Shown in pieces: positions 26,873 to 34,943 of a stretch of 64,000 bases of DNA. The stretch spans positions 2,604,001 through 2,668,000 of the forward strand of contig NZ_CP024621.1 in NCBI RefSeq assembly GCF_009846525.1, written 5' to 3'. The notes beneath the pieces were generated by a model that worked only from the letters and a program-made list of their open reading frames with translations, did not search any database and was not told where the DNA came from. A program made the translations under genes and the position numbers. Origin of the DNA: Halomonas meridiana (GTDB lineage: Bacteria > Pseudomonadota > Gammaproteobacteria > Pseudomonadales > Halomonadaceae). Numbering within the stretch: position 1 is the stretch's first letter; the number at the start of each line of letters is the position of its first letter.

Positions 26873-28687
26873 CTAGCCATTGGTGACGAAGGCATCACCA
26901 TACCCCATTCCGTGAAGTGTTTGTCGGAGTACTTGTGCGTCGCTCAGCGATGCCACCGGCCCCAACTGGACACGGTAGTTACCCGCCGATGCATACACCC
27001 GTGACGGGCTCGTTAGCTGCTCGCTCAACTCGGCGCTCAGCTGTTGCGCGCGGGTTTCTGCCGTCAGCGATGCGACTTGAATGTAGAGACTGCTTTCAAT
27101 CGCCGCTGGCTCAACCGCCTCGTAGGTATAGGCAGCCGCACCAGACGGCACGACTACCGATTCGCTCGGCGCGTCGTACGCGGTAGCGGGGGCCTCACTC
27201 GTCATCGTCGCTGCGGAAATGCCGCGCGTGAAATCTTCCAGGGTGAAACCGCGCGGACCATCGGTGGCACACGCCATCTCTGGGTCTTGCGCCAAGTCTT
27301 CATAACCCAGTTCTGCCAGCGTGGGAATATCGTCGCGGACGACTTCCAACGTTTGCATGAGCTGCCCCATGGCAGCCAGCGTACGCGCATGCGCCAGGGT
27401 CAGATCGAATTCGGCATTGGCATACGCCCGGCTGGCTTCGAAGTATTCGTTCTCGCTGTCCAAAACGTCCAGCAGAGTGCGCTGGCCAATATCGAACTGT
27501 TGCTGATAAGCACCCCGGACGCGGTCGATGGATTGGCGGTGATCGTTCAGATAGCGCAGCTGCTCATTCAGGCGTTGCGTATCGTTGTAGGCGATTTGCG
27601 TCGTTTGACGCACGTTGGTACACGCCACTTCACGCTGATTGACCGCTTGTTCGATACGCGTTGCGGCCGCGTCGAAGGCAGCGCTGTCAGAACCGCCTCG
27701 GTACAGGTTCATGCTTGCCACGAGCTGAATGCTGTGCTCGTCGCTGCGACCTGCAATGGCGTCATCTTGGTTATTCGTGCCAGTACGGCCTTGAATGTCC
27801 AAACGGGGCATGAAGGCTGCCCGTGCGGCGTCCTGCTCCGCCCGCTGAACGGCAATATTCTCGATGGCGGCATGAAAATCGGGGTTGCCCTCGAAGGCCA
27901 TCCGCACGGCTTCACTGACATCACTAGGCAGTTCATCGGCCAGAGAGGGTGCGGGTGACATGTTTTGAGGCGGCAGCTCGCCCACGATCCGCTGATAGCG
28001 CGCCGTCACGTCGTGAAGGTTCGATGCTTCGGTCATGAGGTTGGATTCGGCCAGCGCCAGGCGACCGCTGATTTGCTCAAGATCCACCCCTCGCCCTGCG
28101 CCGGAAAGCGCCCGCTCTTCAATTTGCGAAAAGACGCGCTGGTGCTCGCGGTAGTTGTCCTGCGCCAGACGCACCATTTCACGGAAAGGCAAGACATCCA
28201 GGTACGTTTCAAACGCTTCGAGCGCCACCGTTTCACTGGCACCCAATAGCTCGAAGTACGCAATTAGTCGGGTGCGGTCCAATCGCTCGACTTCGCTACG
28301 CGTCGCAAACCCGTCAAACACCATCTGCGTCAGCGTGAGCTCGGCAAAGTCGCTGCTGTAGCTACCACGACCATCGTTTTGTTGGTCTTGGCGCCCCACC
28401 CCAGCCCGGACATCAATAGATGGCAGATAGTTACCTTGTGCCACCCGAACGTCGCTTCCCGCTGCACTGAAATTGTTCCAGGCAGCGTTGACCTGCGGGT
28501 TGCTCACGATGGTTTGTTGGATGGTGGTATTGAGATCGGTCGTGCCAGGTGCATACAGCGTGGAGGGAAGCGGCTGCGCGAGCGCCGTGAGCGGCAAGCA
28601 GGCAATGGTGGTGAGCGTCAAGGGGCGCAGTGCGCGCTGAAATGCGAGAGGTGTTCTTTTCATTGTAACGTTGTCTTTCATGGCCAT
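26873..28687 (-). CDS. lapE: TolC-family outer membrane channel with C-terminal SPOR domain
   Basis: 604-residue outer membrane protein. A signal peptide (about 10-38) ends in ALAQ. Two TolC repeats span about 50-460, with blocks such as LTQMVFDGF, LERLDRT-like helices and QQFDIGQRTLLDVLDSENE. A linker follows, and then a SPOR domain (about 530-604: SSLYIQVASLTAETRAQQ, GNYRVQLGPVASLSDAQ). Simple LapE/TolC proteins are about 450 residues, so the SPOR tail is an addition that should bind peptidoglycan. AGGG precedes ATG 28687; ATG 28681 and 28663 are alternatives. It is the first gene of the secretion operon, 123 bases before lapB. In Lap systems this channel also holds the anchored adhesin. 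Confidence 0.9.
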   Translation of the reverse strand: MAMKDNVTMKRTPLAFQRALRPLTLTTIACLPLTALAQPLPSTLYAPGTTDLNTTIQQTIVSNPQVNAAWNNFSAAGSDVRVAQGNYLPSIDVRAGVGRQDQQNDGRGSYSSDFAELTLTQMVFDGFATRSEVERLDRTRLIAYFELLGASETVALEAFETYLDVLPFREMVRLAQDNYREHQRVFSQIEERALSGAGRGVDLEQISGRLALAESNLMTEASNLHDVTARYQRIVGELPPQNMSPAPSLADELPSDVSEAVRMAFEGNPDFHAAIENIAVQRAEQDAARAAFMPRLDIQGRTGTNNQDDAIAGRSDEHSIQLVASMNLYRGGSDSAAFDAAATRIEQAVNQREVACTNVRQTTQIAYNDTQRLNEQLRYLNDHRQSIDRVRGAYQQQFDIGQRTLLDVLDSENEYFEASRAYANAEFDLTLAHARTLAAMGQLMQTLEVVRDDIPTLAELGYEDLAQDPEMACATDGPRGFTLEDFTRGISAATMTSEAPATAYDAPSESVVVPSGAAAYTYEAVEPAAIESSLYIQVASLTAETRAQQLSAELSEQLTSPSRVYASAGNYRVQLGPVASLSDAQVLRQTLHGMGYGDAFVTNG

Positions 28688-28952
28688 GTTCCCTAATGAT
28701 CGTTTTCGCTACTGGTGAGCAAGTAGCCTTTCCTTTGCAACAACGCACCGACGCATTGTCACCCCCTGGGCTGCTTACCCGCTGCTGAGCACTACCTGAC
28801 TGACAATAAGCTGTATGGCATCGCTGGTGATTTTGCCTGAGCAGAAGCACCTTAGATGAATGATATTAGCTTAAGTTAATCGCCTTAGCGGCAGTGACAA
28901 GCTGTAAAAACAAAAGTCACAAAAATTTACAATAAAACCTCAAAAAAACACA
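28688..28952 (-). promoter_or_regulatory. AT-rich promoter region of the secretion operon
   Basis: 265 bases without a gene. The part at 28850-28950 is far richer in A and T than the surroundings, with runs of A and T. On the reverse strand a TTGTCA followed after 16 bases by TAACTT is a possible sigma-70 promoter. Two TGTGAC/GTCAC half-sites flank part of it. None of these elements is strong alone. Confidence 0.4.
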
Positions 28953-29840
28953 CTACGCTGTCGACGCATGCCGCGCTTGCGGCAGTTGCTGAATCGCCAA
29001 GCCGCATAGAATCAACACTAGCCCCACCAAGGTAGAGAGCCGCATGGGCTCGCCAACGATCAAGAAAAGCAGCAATAAAGAGACAGGAGGGGACAGAAAA
29101 ATCAGGTTGGACACCTTGGCAGTTCGAGAAACGCTCTGGACCGCCATCTGCCATAGTACGAAAGCAATGCCCATTTCAAACAGCCCGACATACACCCCAG
29201 CCCCAAGGGCAGCCCATCCGTGCCACTGAAACCCAGGCCCCAAAAGTAACAGAACTGTTAAAACAGGTAACCCAACACTGAAGTTCTGCCACTGACCGAC
29301 CAGCGGCTGGCGGGAGTCCTTGGCATTGAGCAGCCAATAGAGCGCCCATAGCAGCGTGGAGGCTAGCGCAAACACGACCCCAAGCGGGTTTTCGAAGGCG
29401 ACGTTGAACACCTCCCCTCGGGTGGCAATCACCCAAACACCGCTGTAGGCCACCAGGCCTGCCGCCACGTCCAGACGCGTCAGCCGATGACCTAAAATGG
29501 GCACCGCTAAGAAAGCCATCGCCAATGCCCACGTATAGTTCAGTGCCATGGCTTCTTGGCCAGGCAGCCGATCGTAGGCTGCAAATAGTACTAGGTAGTA
29601 GGCTACCGGGTTCATCACACCTGCCCACAGAGCTGTTCGCCACCCCCGGCGAAGCGCGACACCCATATTGCCTTGCTTGAGAACGATGATGCCCATGAGC
29701 AGCCATGACACCAGCGCTGCCCACCACATCAATTCGAGCGGGCTCATCCACGCCAGCGCCACCTTGAATGCCGTCGCCACGGTCGACCACAGAGCCACCG
29801 CCCCAAGGCCATAAAGCATCGCCCGTTGATCTTGCGTCAT
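28953..29840 (-). CDS. EamA/DMT-family transporter
   Basis: 295-residue inner membrane protein with ten predicted TM segments in two EamA halves: residues such as YGLGAVALWSTVATAFK at the start and GVYVGLFEMGIAFVLWQMA in the second half. Proteins of this type export amino acids or related metabolites; the substrate is not determinable. The open frame reaches 29942, but ATG 29840 overlaps the upstream stop (ATGA) and gives the standard N terminus (MTQDQRAMLYG). It is cotranscribed with the SelW-like gene. Confidence 0.85.
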   Translation of the reverse strand: MTQDQRAMLYGLGAVALWSTVATAFKVALAWMSPLELMWWAALVSWLLMGIIVLKQGNMGVALRRGWRTALWAGVMNPVAYYLVLFAAYDRLPGQEAMALNYTWALAMAFLAVPILGHRLTRLDVAAGLVAYSGVWVIATRGEVFNVAFENPLGVVFALASTLLWALYWLLNAKDSRQPLVGQWQNFSVGLPVLTVLLLLGPGFQWHGWAALGAGVYVGLFEMGIAFVLWQMAVQSVSRTAKVSNLIFLSPPVSLLLLFLIVGEPMRLSTLVGLVLILCGLAIQQLPQARHASTA

Positions 29841-30106
29841 TGATCGATGTGTCCTAGATCCTGAGCAGGGTCGATCTGGTCGCGCACCTGCCGTTTGAGC
29901 GTTTTGATATCGGGAAACCCACCTTCCCGCTTGCGCTCCCAAAGCAGCGTGTCATCACACCAGATTTCGAAAGTACCGCCATGGGAGGGAGACAGTGCGA
30001 CTTCCGTCAGCTGTTCGCCAAACGTGGACAGAAGCTCTTGGGCGTACCAAGCGCTGCGTAGCAGCCACTGACACTGGGTGCAGTAGCGAATATGAATGCG
30101 TGCCAT
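29837..30106 (-). CDS. SelT/SelW/SelH (Rdx) family thioredoxin-like protein
   Basis: 89-residue protein with the CxxC motif C9-T-Q-C12 after the first strand (RIHIRYCTQCQWLLR) and the later blocks EVALSPSHGGTFEIW and GGFPDIKTLKRQVRD. This is the cysteine form of the bacterial SelW-like family, thought to act in redox reactions. AAGGA lies eight bases ahead of ATG 30106. It is the first gene of a two-gene operon with the EamA transporter. Confidence 0.9.
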   Translation of the reverse strand: MARIHIRYCTQCQWLLRSAWYAQELLSTFGEQLTEVALSPSHGGTFEIWCDDTLLWERKREGGFPDIKTLKRQVRDQIDPAQDLGHIDQ

Positions 30107-30231
30107 CGTATAAATCCTTATCGATCAGTTCCTTTGCTACGCGCGGCGTTCGATGAAGCCTTTCGTCAGCATTATGTGGCATCCTAAAGGCATTCTGTCA
30201 TCTTATACGAGTCACCGCCAAGGAACCGACA

Positions 30232-31545
30232 ATGGCCCAAAAGGACGTTTCACAGACACAGCTTTACGAGTGGCTAACCGGCGACGACGACAGCCGGATG
30301 TGCGACGACATTCCTGATGGCGCGTGCCAAGAACAGCCGCGCAACTTTTTCCTTCATCTGCTGGCATCGCTAGGCAACAAGCTCGCCGATGAGCTGTCGA
30401 GCGCACGGCTAGTGCTGCCCTGGCTGTTGGGTATCATCGGTGCGCCGGTGTGGATGGTGGGCTTGCTCGTCCCCATCCGCGAAGCAGGCGCGCTGCTACC
30501 GCAACTGTTCGTGGCGGGCTTCATTCGTTTGAAGCCACAGCGTAAATGGGTCTGGGTCGCGGGCGCCACCGTGCAGGCAATCGCCGCCGCAGTGCTTGCT
30601 CTGCTTGCTTTGATGGGAAGCGGTGCGATGGGCGGGGCGCTGGTTTTGGCGGCGCTCATACTACTCTCACTAGCGCGGGGGCTCTCTTCGATTGCCACCA
30701 AGGACGTACTGGGTAAGACCATTGCCAAGCGCCGTCGCGGTACGCTGATGGGTTGGAGTGGCAGTATCGCCGGTGCTGCCACACTGGTGGCCGGCGGGGT
30801 ATTGGTAGCCTTCGGCGACCGACCGGGCCATGTTGCCTTGGCTACCCTATTAGGAGTCGCTGCCGGTGGGTGGTTGCTCAATGCGCTATGCGCGGCGCGC
30901 ATCAACGAAGTGCCCGGTGCCGTGGAAGGCGGCGAGAATGCCTGGGACAGCATCAAGCTCGGGATGTCTCTGATGCGTGAGGATGCCACGTTCCTGCACT
31001 TCAACCTTGCCCGGGCACTGCTGCTATCAAGCGCACTCGCTTTGCCCTACGTGGCCCTGCTTGGCCAACAGCAAAGCGGCACCGAACTTGGCGGGCTGGG
31101 CATTCTAGTCGTGGTCTCGGGGTTAGCCGCTATGGTGGCCAGCCCGATTTGGGGGAAACGAGCGGACCGTTCCAGCCGCCGGGTGATGCGTGACGCGGCC
31201 ATCGGCACGGCCATTTGCTGCCTGTTGGGTGCTCTGATTGCGTGGTTGCCGGGCAGTTGGACACAGAGCGTACTGCCCTACGCGGGCGTGTACGCGTTAC
31301 TGGTGGTGGTTCACCATGGCGTACGTTTAGGGCGTAAAACCTATTTGGTCGACATCGCTAATCAAGACAATAGAGCCCTGTATGTCGCGCTTTCCAACAC
31401 CTTCACCGGGGTGCTAATGCTGGTCGTTGGTGGCATGATGGGCGCATTGGCACAGTGGCTGGGCAGCGCTATGCTGCTGGTGATATTGGCGTTGACGGCC
31501 ATCGGCGCCATGCTCAGTGCACAGCGCCTCCCGGAGGCCGAATAG
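30232..31545 (+). CDS. MFS transporter
   Basis: 437-residue membrane protein with a soluble N terminus of about 55 residues and then about ten to twelve TM segments; SPIWGKRADRSSRR lies in the loop typical of MFS proteins between two helices. The substrate is unknown. AAGGA precedes ATG 30232. The N-terminal cytoplasmic extension (YEWLTGDDDSRMCDDIPDG) is acidic and not part of the fold. The gene stands alone; 187 bases without an obvious terminator separate it from the LOV gene. Confidence 0.82.
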   Translation: MAQKDVSQTQLYEWLTGDDDSRMCDDIPDGACQEQPRNFFLHLLASLGNKLADELSSARLVLPWLLGIIGAPVWMVGLLVPIREAGALLPQLFVAGFIRLKPQRKWVWVAGATVQAIAAAVLALLALMGSGAMGGALVLAALILLSLARGLSSIATKDVLGKTIAKRRRGTLMGWSGSIAGAATLVAGGVLVAFGDRPGHVALATLLGVAAGGWLLNALCAARINEVPGAVEGGENAWDSIKLGMSLMREDATFLHFNLARALLLSSALALPYVALLGQQQSGTELGGLGILVVVSGLAAMVASPIWGKRADRSSRRVMRDAAIGTAICCLLGALIAWLPGSWTQSVLPYAGVYALLVVVHHGVRLGRKTYLVDIANQDNRALYVALSNTFTGVLMLVVGGMMGALAQWLGSAMLLVILALTAIGAMLSAQRLPEAE

Positions 31546-31732
31546 CATTGCCGATTGCAAAGCCGAACCACGCTCGCCATGATGGTCAGCAAATCACGGT
31601 GGCTAGCTGTTTTTTTGCTATCCTACCTTTGTTTGATGGTGTGAAAGACTGCATCGTCCTGCACTTAAGAGCGCCCCGCGCTGACGCACAGCGCCACGGC
31701 GAAGAAAGACGAGAAGCAACAGGAACCCATTG

Positions 31733-32170
31733 ATGAAACGATCTCCCTTGATAAGCCCGGAGTTACTCGAACGCATTGTTGACGCTTCTGAAGATGGCAT
31801 CGTCGTTGCAGAGCAGGAAGGTGACGAAAACATCCTGATTTACGTGAACAAAGGTTTTGAACGTTTAACGGGCTACAGTGCGGATGAAATCCTCTATCGC
31901 GACTGCCGCTTCCTTCAAAACGAAGATCGCGATCAAGATGCCCTCATGTCGATCCGTGAGGCGCTTCAGGATGGCCGCCCTTCTCGTGAAGTGCTGCGTA
32001 ACTACCGCAAAGACGGCACGATGTTTTGGAACGAGCTATCGATCACGCCGGTTTACGACGAAGCCGACAAACTGATGTACTACATCGGGGTACAAAAAGA
32101 CGTCACGGAGCGTGTCGAAGCGCAGTTGGCGCTGGCAGAACTAAAAAAACAGCAAGAGCACGCGGAGTAA
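31733..32170 (+). CDS. Short LOV-domain blue-light photoreceptor
   Basis: 145-residue protein that is one LOV (PAS) domain with short helical caps. The flavin-binding block reads GYSADEILYRDCRFLQ, with the photoactive cysteine at C58; the canonical Asn before Cys is Asp, as in the Pseudomonas putida short LOV proteins, whose DGIVVAE, EVLRNYRKDG, FWNELSITPV and YYIGVQKDVT blocks are also present. On blue light the cysteine should form an adduct with FMN. It has no output domain, so it must signal through dimer changes. ATG 31733 follows AGGA by eight bases. Confidence 0.93.
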   Translation: MKRSPLISPELLERIVDASEDGIVVAEQEGDENILIYVNKGFERLTGYSADEILYRDCRFLQNEDRDQDALMSIREALQDGRPSREVLRNYRKDGTMFWNELSITPVYDEADKLMYYIGVQKDVTERVEAQLALAELKKQQEHAE

Positions 32171-32285
32171 CGGTTAGCCGCCATGGGCGCTTACCAATAG
32201 CAAAAAGACTCGAACGCGCGCCTACTGCCCCTATGCCCGCAGTGATGCAAACATTCTTCAAAAACGCTTGAACTTCCAACCCAGT

Positions 32286-32392
32286 GGCGCTATATAGCGC
32301 CTAGGCGCTTAATGAGCGTTAGGCGCTTCTTGCTTCATACGTCGGTTGTATTGGTATGGCGCAAGAAGCCGTTGTGATGCCGGTGCGCCGGC
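32286..32392 (+). other. Hairpin-rich leader upstream of the PA3496-family gene
   Basis: Three dyads lie in about 110 bases: the palindrome GGCGCTATATAGCGCC (32286-32301), GCTTCTTGC with GCAAGAAGC (32325-32333 and 32361-32369), and GCCGG with CCGGC (32379-32383 and 32388-32392). No gene is present. They may end the LOV transcript or structure the 5' leader of the next gene. Confidence 0.45.
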
Positions 32393-32411
32393 TTGGGTTG
32401 GAGGGCATACC

Positions 32412-32624
32412 ATGAGCCGTGACCCCTTAAATCGTGAAACCTACACCAACGACGGGCTTGACGCAGACGAGTTCGACAACCTGGATGCCGTCAACGACGA
32501 TCACTACGGTAAAAGCAAACCCAGTAAAGCGGATACACTGCGCGCCCGTCGCCAGGTAGAAGCGTGGCTGGAAGAGCGGCGTTTACAGCGCGCAATCGAA
32601 GACGATTGGGATGAAGAAGAGTAA
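32412..32624 (+). CDS. PA3496-family small protein
   Basis: 70-residue charged cytoplasmic protein. The C-terminal part ARRQVEAWLEERRLQRAIEDD fits the PA3496 family ('putative envelope integrity protein'), whose function is not established. The open frame starts earlier, but ATG 32412 is preceded by GGAGGG and gives the family length. A terminator follows at 32669. Confidence 0.75.
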   Translation: MSRDPLNRETYTNDGLDADEFDNLDAVNDDHYGKSKPSKADTLRARRQVEAWLEERRLQRAIEDDWDEEE

Positions 32625-32668
32625 CGCCTTGCCAATCTGCCAAGCAGTTCCAAGGTAATGACGACCCG

Positions 32669-32697
32669 AGGGGCACCGAGCGCGTGCCCTTCTTTTT
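32669..32697 (+). terminator. Terminator after the PA3496-family gene
   Basis: GGGCAC (32671-32676) and GTGCCC (32684-32689), extended by one or two pairs, form a hairpin with loop CGAGCGC, followed by TTCTTTTTT. Confidence 0.8.
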
Positions 32698-32810
32698 TGG
32701 CGCTGCTTGCGCCGCCGGTTTACTGGCCTTTAGCCGCGCTGGGCACTATCATCTGTGCACCAAGCCAGCCTCGTGCTGGTCTCGCTTTTACCACAACCTA
32801 ACGGATTTCC

Positions 32811-34472
32811 ATGGCGCAATACGTATTCACCATGAATCGGGTTGGCAAAGTAGTGCCGCCCAAAAAGCAAATTCTCAAGGATATTTCCCTCTCGTTCTTT
32901 CCTGGCGCCAAGATTGGTGTGCTGGGCTTGAACGGTGCCGGTAAATCCACGCTGCTGCGCATTATGGCCGGTGTCGATAAAGAGTTTGAAGGTGAAGCTC
33001 GTCCGATGCCCGGTATCAATGTGGGCTACCTGCCCCAGGAGCCGCAGCTCGACGACGAGAAAAACGTCCGGGATACCGTCGAAGAGGCGCTGGGTGCCAT
33101 CAAAGAAGCACAGGAAAAGCTCGACGCGGTCTACGCCGCCTACGCTGAACCTGACGCGGATTTCGATGCCCTGGCCAGCGAGCAAGCGCGCCTTGAGAAC
33201 ATCATCGAAGCGGCCGATGCGCACAACCTCGAGCGTAAGCTGGAAGTGGCCGCAGAGGCGCTGCGTCTGCCGCCGTGGGAGGCAAAAGTCGGCCACCTCT
33301 CTGGGGGCGAGCGCCGCCGTGTGGCGCTATGCCGCCTGCTGCTCTCCAGCCCGGACATGCTGCTGCTGGACGAACCAACCAACCACTTGGATGCCGAGTC
33401 CGTTGCTTGGCTCGAGCGCTTCCTGCACGACTACAACGGCACCGTCGTGGCAATCACCCACGACCGCTACTTCCTCGATAACGTCGCAGGCTGGATTCTC
33501 GAGCTCGACCGGGGGCAGGGCATTCCGTTCGAAGGTAACTACTCTCAGTGGCTAGAGCAGAAAGAGCAGCGCCTGACCCAAGAAGCGAAGCAAGAAGCGT
33601 CTCGTCAGAAAGCCATCAAGCAAGAGCTTGAGTGGGTGCGCAGCAATGCCAAAGGCCGCCAAGCGAAGAGCAAAGCGCGTCTTAACCGCTTCGAAGAGAT
33701 GCAGTCGGGCGACTTCCAGAAACGTAACGAGACCAACGAGATCTACATTCCGCCCGGCCCGCGCCTGGGTGACAAGGTCATCGAGTTTCATAACGTCACT
33801 AAGCGCTTCGATGACAAACTGCTCTATCAGGACCTCTCCTTTACCATTCCGCCGGGGGCGATCGTGGGCATTGTGGGGGGTAACGGTGCCGGTAAATCGA
33901 CGCTGTTCAAGCTAGTGACCGGCAAAGAGCAGCCGGATAGCGGTGACGTGGTGATCGGCGACACCGTCGATATTGCCTATGTCGAACAGTTGCGGGACGC
34001 GCTGGATGACAAGCAAACCGTTTGGGAGGCGGTATCCGATGGTCAGGATATCCTCAACATCAACGGTTATGAGGTGTCTTCACGGGCTTACGTGGGTCGC
34101 TTCAACTTCAAGGGTAACGACCAGCAGAAGCGTCTGGACGAGCTCTCCGGCGGTGAGCGTGGCCGCCTGCAGTTGGCTCAAACGCTGAAGCAGGGAGCCA
34201 ACGTCCTGTTGTTGGATGAACCCTCGAACGACCTGGATATCGAAACCCTGCGCGCGCTGGAAGAGGCGCTGCTCGCCTTCCCCGGCTGCGCGATGGTGAT
34301 CTCTCACGACCGCTGGTTCCTGGATCGTATCTCCACGCACATCTTGGCGTTTGAAGGCGACTCTGAAGTGGTGTTCTTCGACGGCAACTACACCGAGTAC
34401 GAAGAGGATCACAAAAAACGCGTGGGCAATGACACACCGAAGCGCATGAAGTACAAGCGCATCGACGCCTAA
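32811..34472 (+). CDS. ettA: Energy-dependent translational throttle protein (ABC-F)
   Basis: 553-residue soluble ABC-F ATPase that binds the ribosomal E site and couples early elongation to the ATP level. It has two ATPase domains: Walker A GLNGAGKST near 43 and GGNGAGKST near 359, signatures LSGGERRRVALCRLL and LSGGERGRLQLAQTL, and Walker B LLLDEPTNHLD and LLLDEPSNDLD. The inter-domain region includes the arm and P-site tip motif with WVRSNAKGRQAKSKARL. Length and the ending KRMKYKRI match EttA rather than Uup. The ribosome site before ATG 32811 is weak (GGAT). A strong terminator follows. Confidence 0.97.
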   Translation: MAQYVFTMNRVGKVVPPKKQILKDISLSFFPGAKIGVLGLNGAGKSTLLRIMAGVDKEFEGEARPMPGINVGYLPQEPQLDDEKNVRDTVEEALGAIKEAQEKLDAVYAAYAEPDADFDALASEQARLENIIEAADAHNLERKLEVAAEALRLPPWEAKVGHLSGGERRRVALCRLLLSSPDMLLLDEPTNHLDAESVAWLERFLHDYNGTVVAITHDRYFLDNVAGWILELDRGQGIPFEGNYSQWLEQKEQRLTQEAKQEASRQKAIKQELEWVRSNAKGRQAKSKARLNRFEEMQSGDFQKRNETNEIYIPPGPRLGDKVIEFHNVTKRFDDKLLYQDLSFTIPPGAIVGIVGGNGAGKSTLFKLVTGKEQPDSGDVVIGDTVDIAYVEQLRDALDDKQTVWEAVSDGQDILNINGYEVSSRAYVGRFNFKGNDQQKRLDELSGGERGRLQLAQTLKQGANVLLLDEPSNDLDIETLRALEEALLAFPGCAMVISHDRWFLDRISTHILAFEGDSEVVFFDGNYTEYEEDHKKRVGNDTPKRMKYKRIDA

Positions 34473-34490
34473 CGTCGCGTTGCTCGACAC

Positions 34491-34520
34491 AAAAAGCCCT
34501 GCTGATGCAGGGCTTTTTTT
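34491..34520. terminator. Bidirectional terminator between ettA and hinT
   Basis: AAAAAGCCCTGC (34491-34502) pairs with GCAGGGCTTTTT (34507-34518) around loop TGAT and a T7 tract. It serves both converging transcripts. Confidence 0.93.
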
Positions 34521-34550
34521 ATGGCGATGGGATCGCGTCTGCCGAATGAT

Positions 34551-34892
34551 TCATCCAGCGGGCCACGTAAACTCACGCCCGCCCAGTAGATGCATATGAA
34601 TATGGTAGACGGTCTGCCCTCCCATCTCGTTGCAGTTCATGACGACCCGGTAACCCTCTTCGGCAAAGCCTTGCTGCTTGGCGAGCTGCGCCGCGGTGTG
34701 CTGTAAGCGACCCACGAGCGCCAAATCGTCGGCTTCGATATCGTTCAGCGTAGGGATATGCTTCTTGGGAATGATGAGCTGATGTGTCGGCGCTTGAGGG
34801 CTGATGTCATTGAACGCCAGAACGTGCTCATCCTCGAACACGATGTCCGCCGGAATATCGCGGTTAATGATCTTACAGAACAGGCACTCCAT
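34551..34892 (-). CDS. hinT: HIT-family purine nucleoside phosphoramidase
   Basis: 113-residue HIT protein. The histidine triad HIHMHLLGG begins at H97, and CLFCKIIN opens the protein. HinT proteins hydrolyse AMP-lysine and similar phosphoramidates in the cytoplasm. The N-terminal cysteines C3 and C6 are common in the family. It lies 51 bases after prkB on the same strand, so co-transcription is possible. Confidence 0.92.
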   Translation of the reverse strand: MECLFCKIINRDIPADIVFEDEHVLAFNDISPQAPTHQLIIPKKHIPTLNDIEADDLALVGRLQHTAAQLAKQQGFAEEGYRVVMNCNEMGGQTVYHIHMHLLGGREFTWPAG

Positions 34893-34943
34893 CGCAGCCT
34901 CCTTACGTTTGGCGCGTTTATGGTCAGTTCGGGCAGCGCCGCG

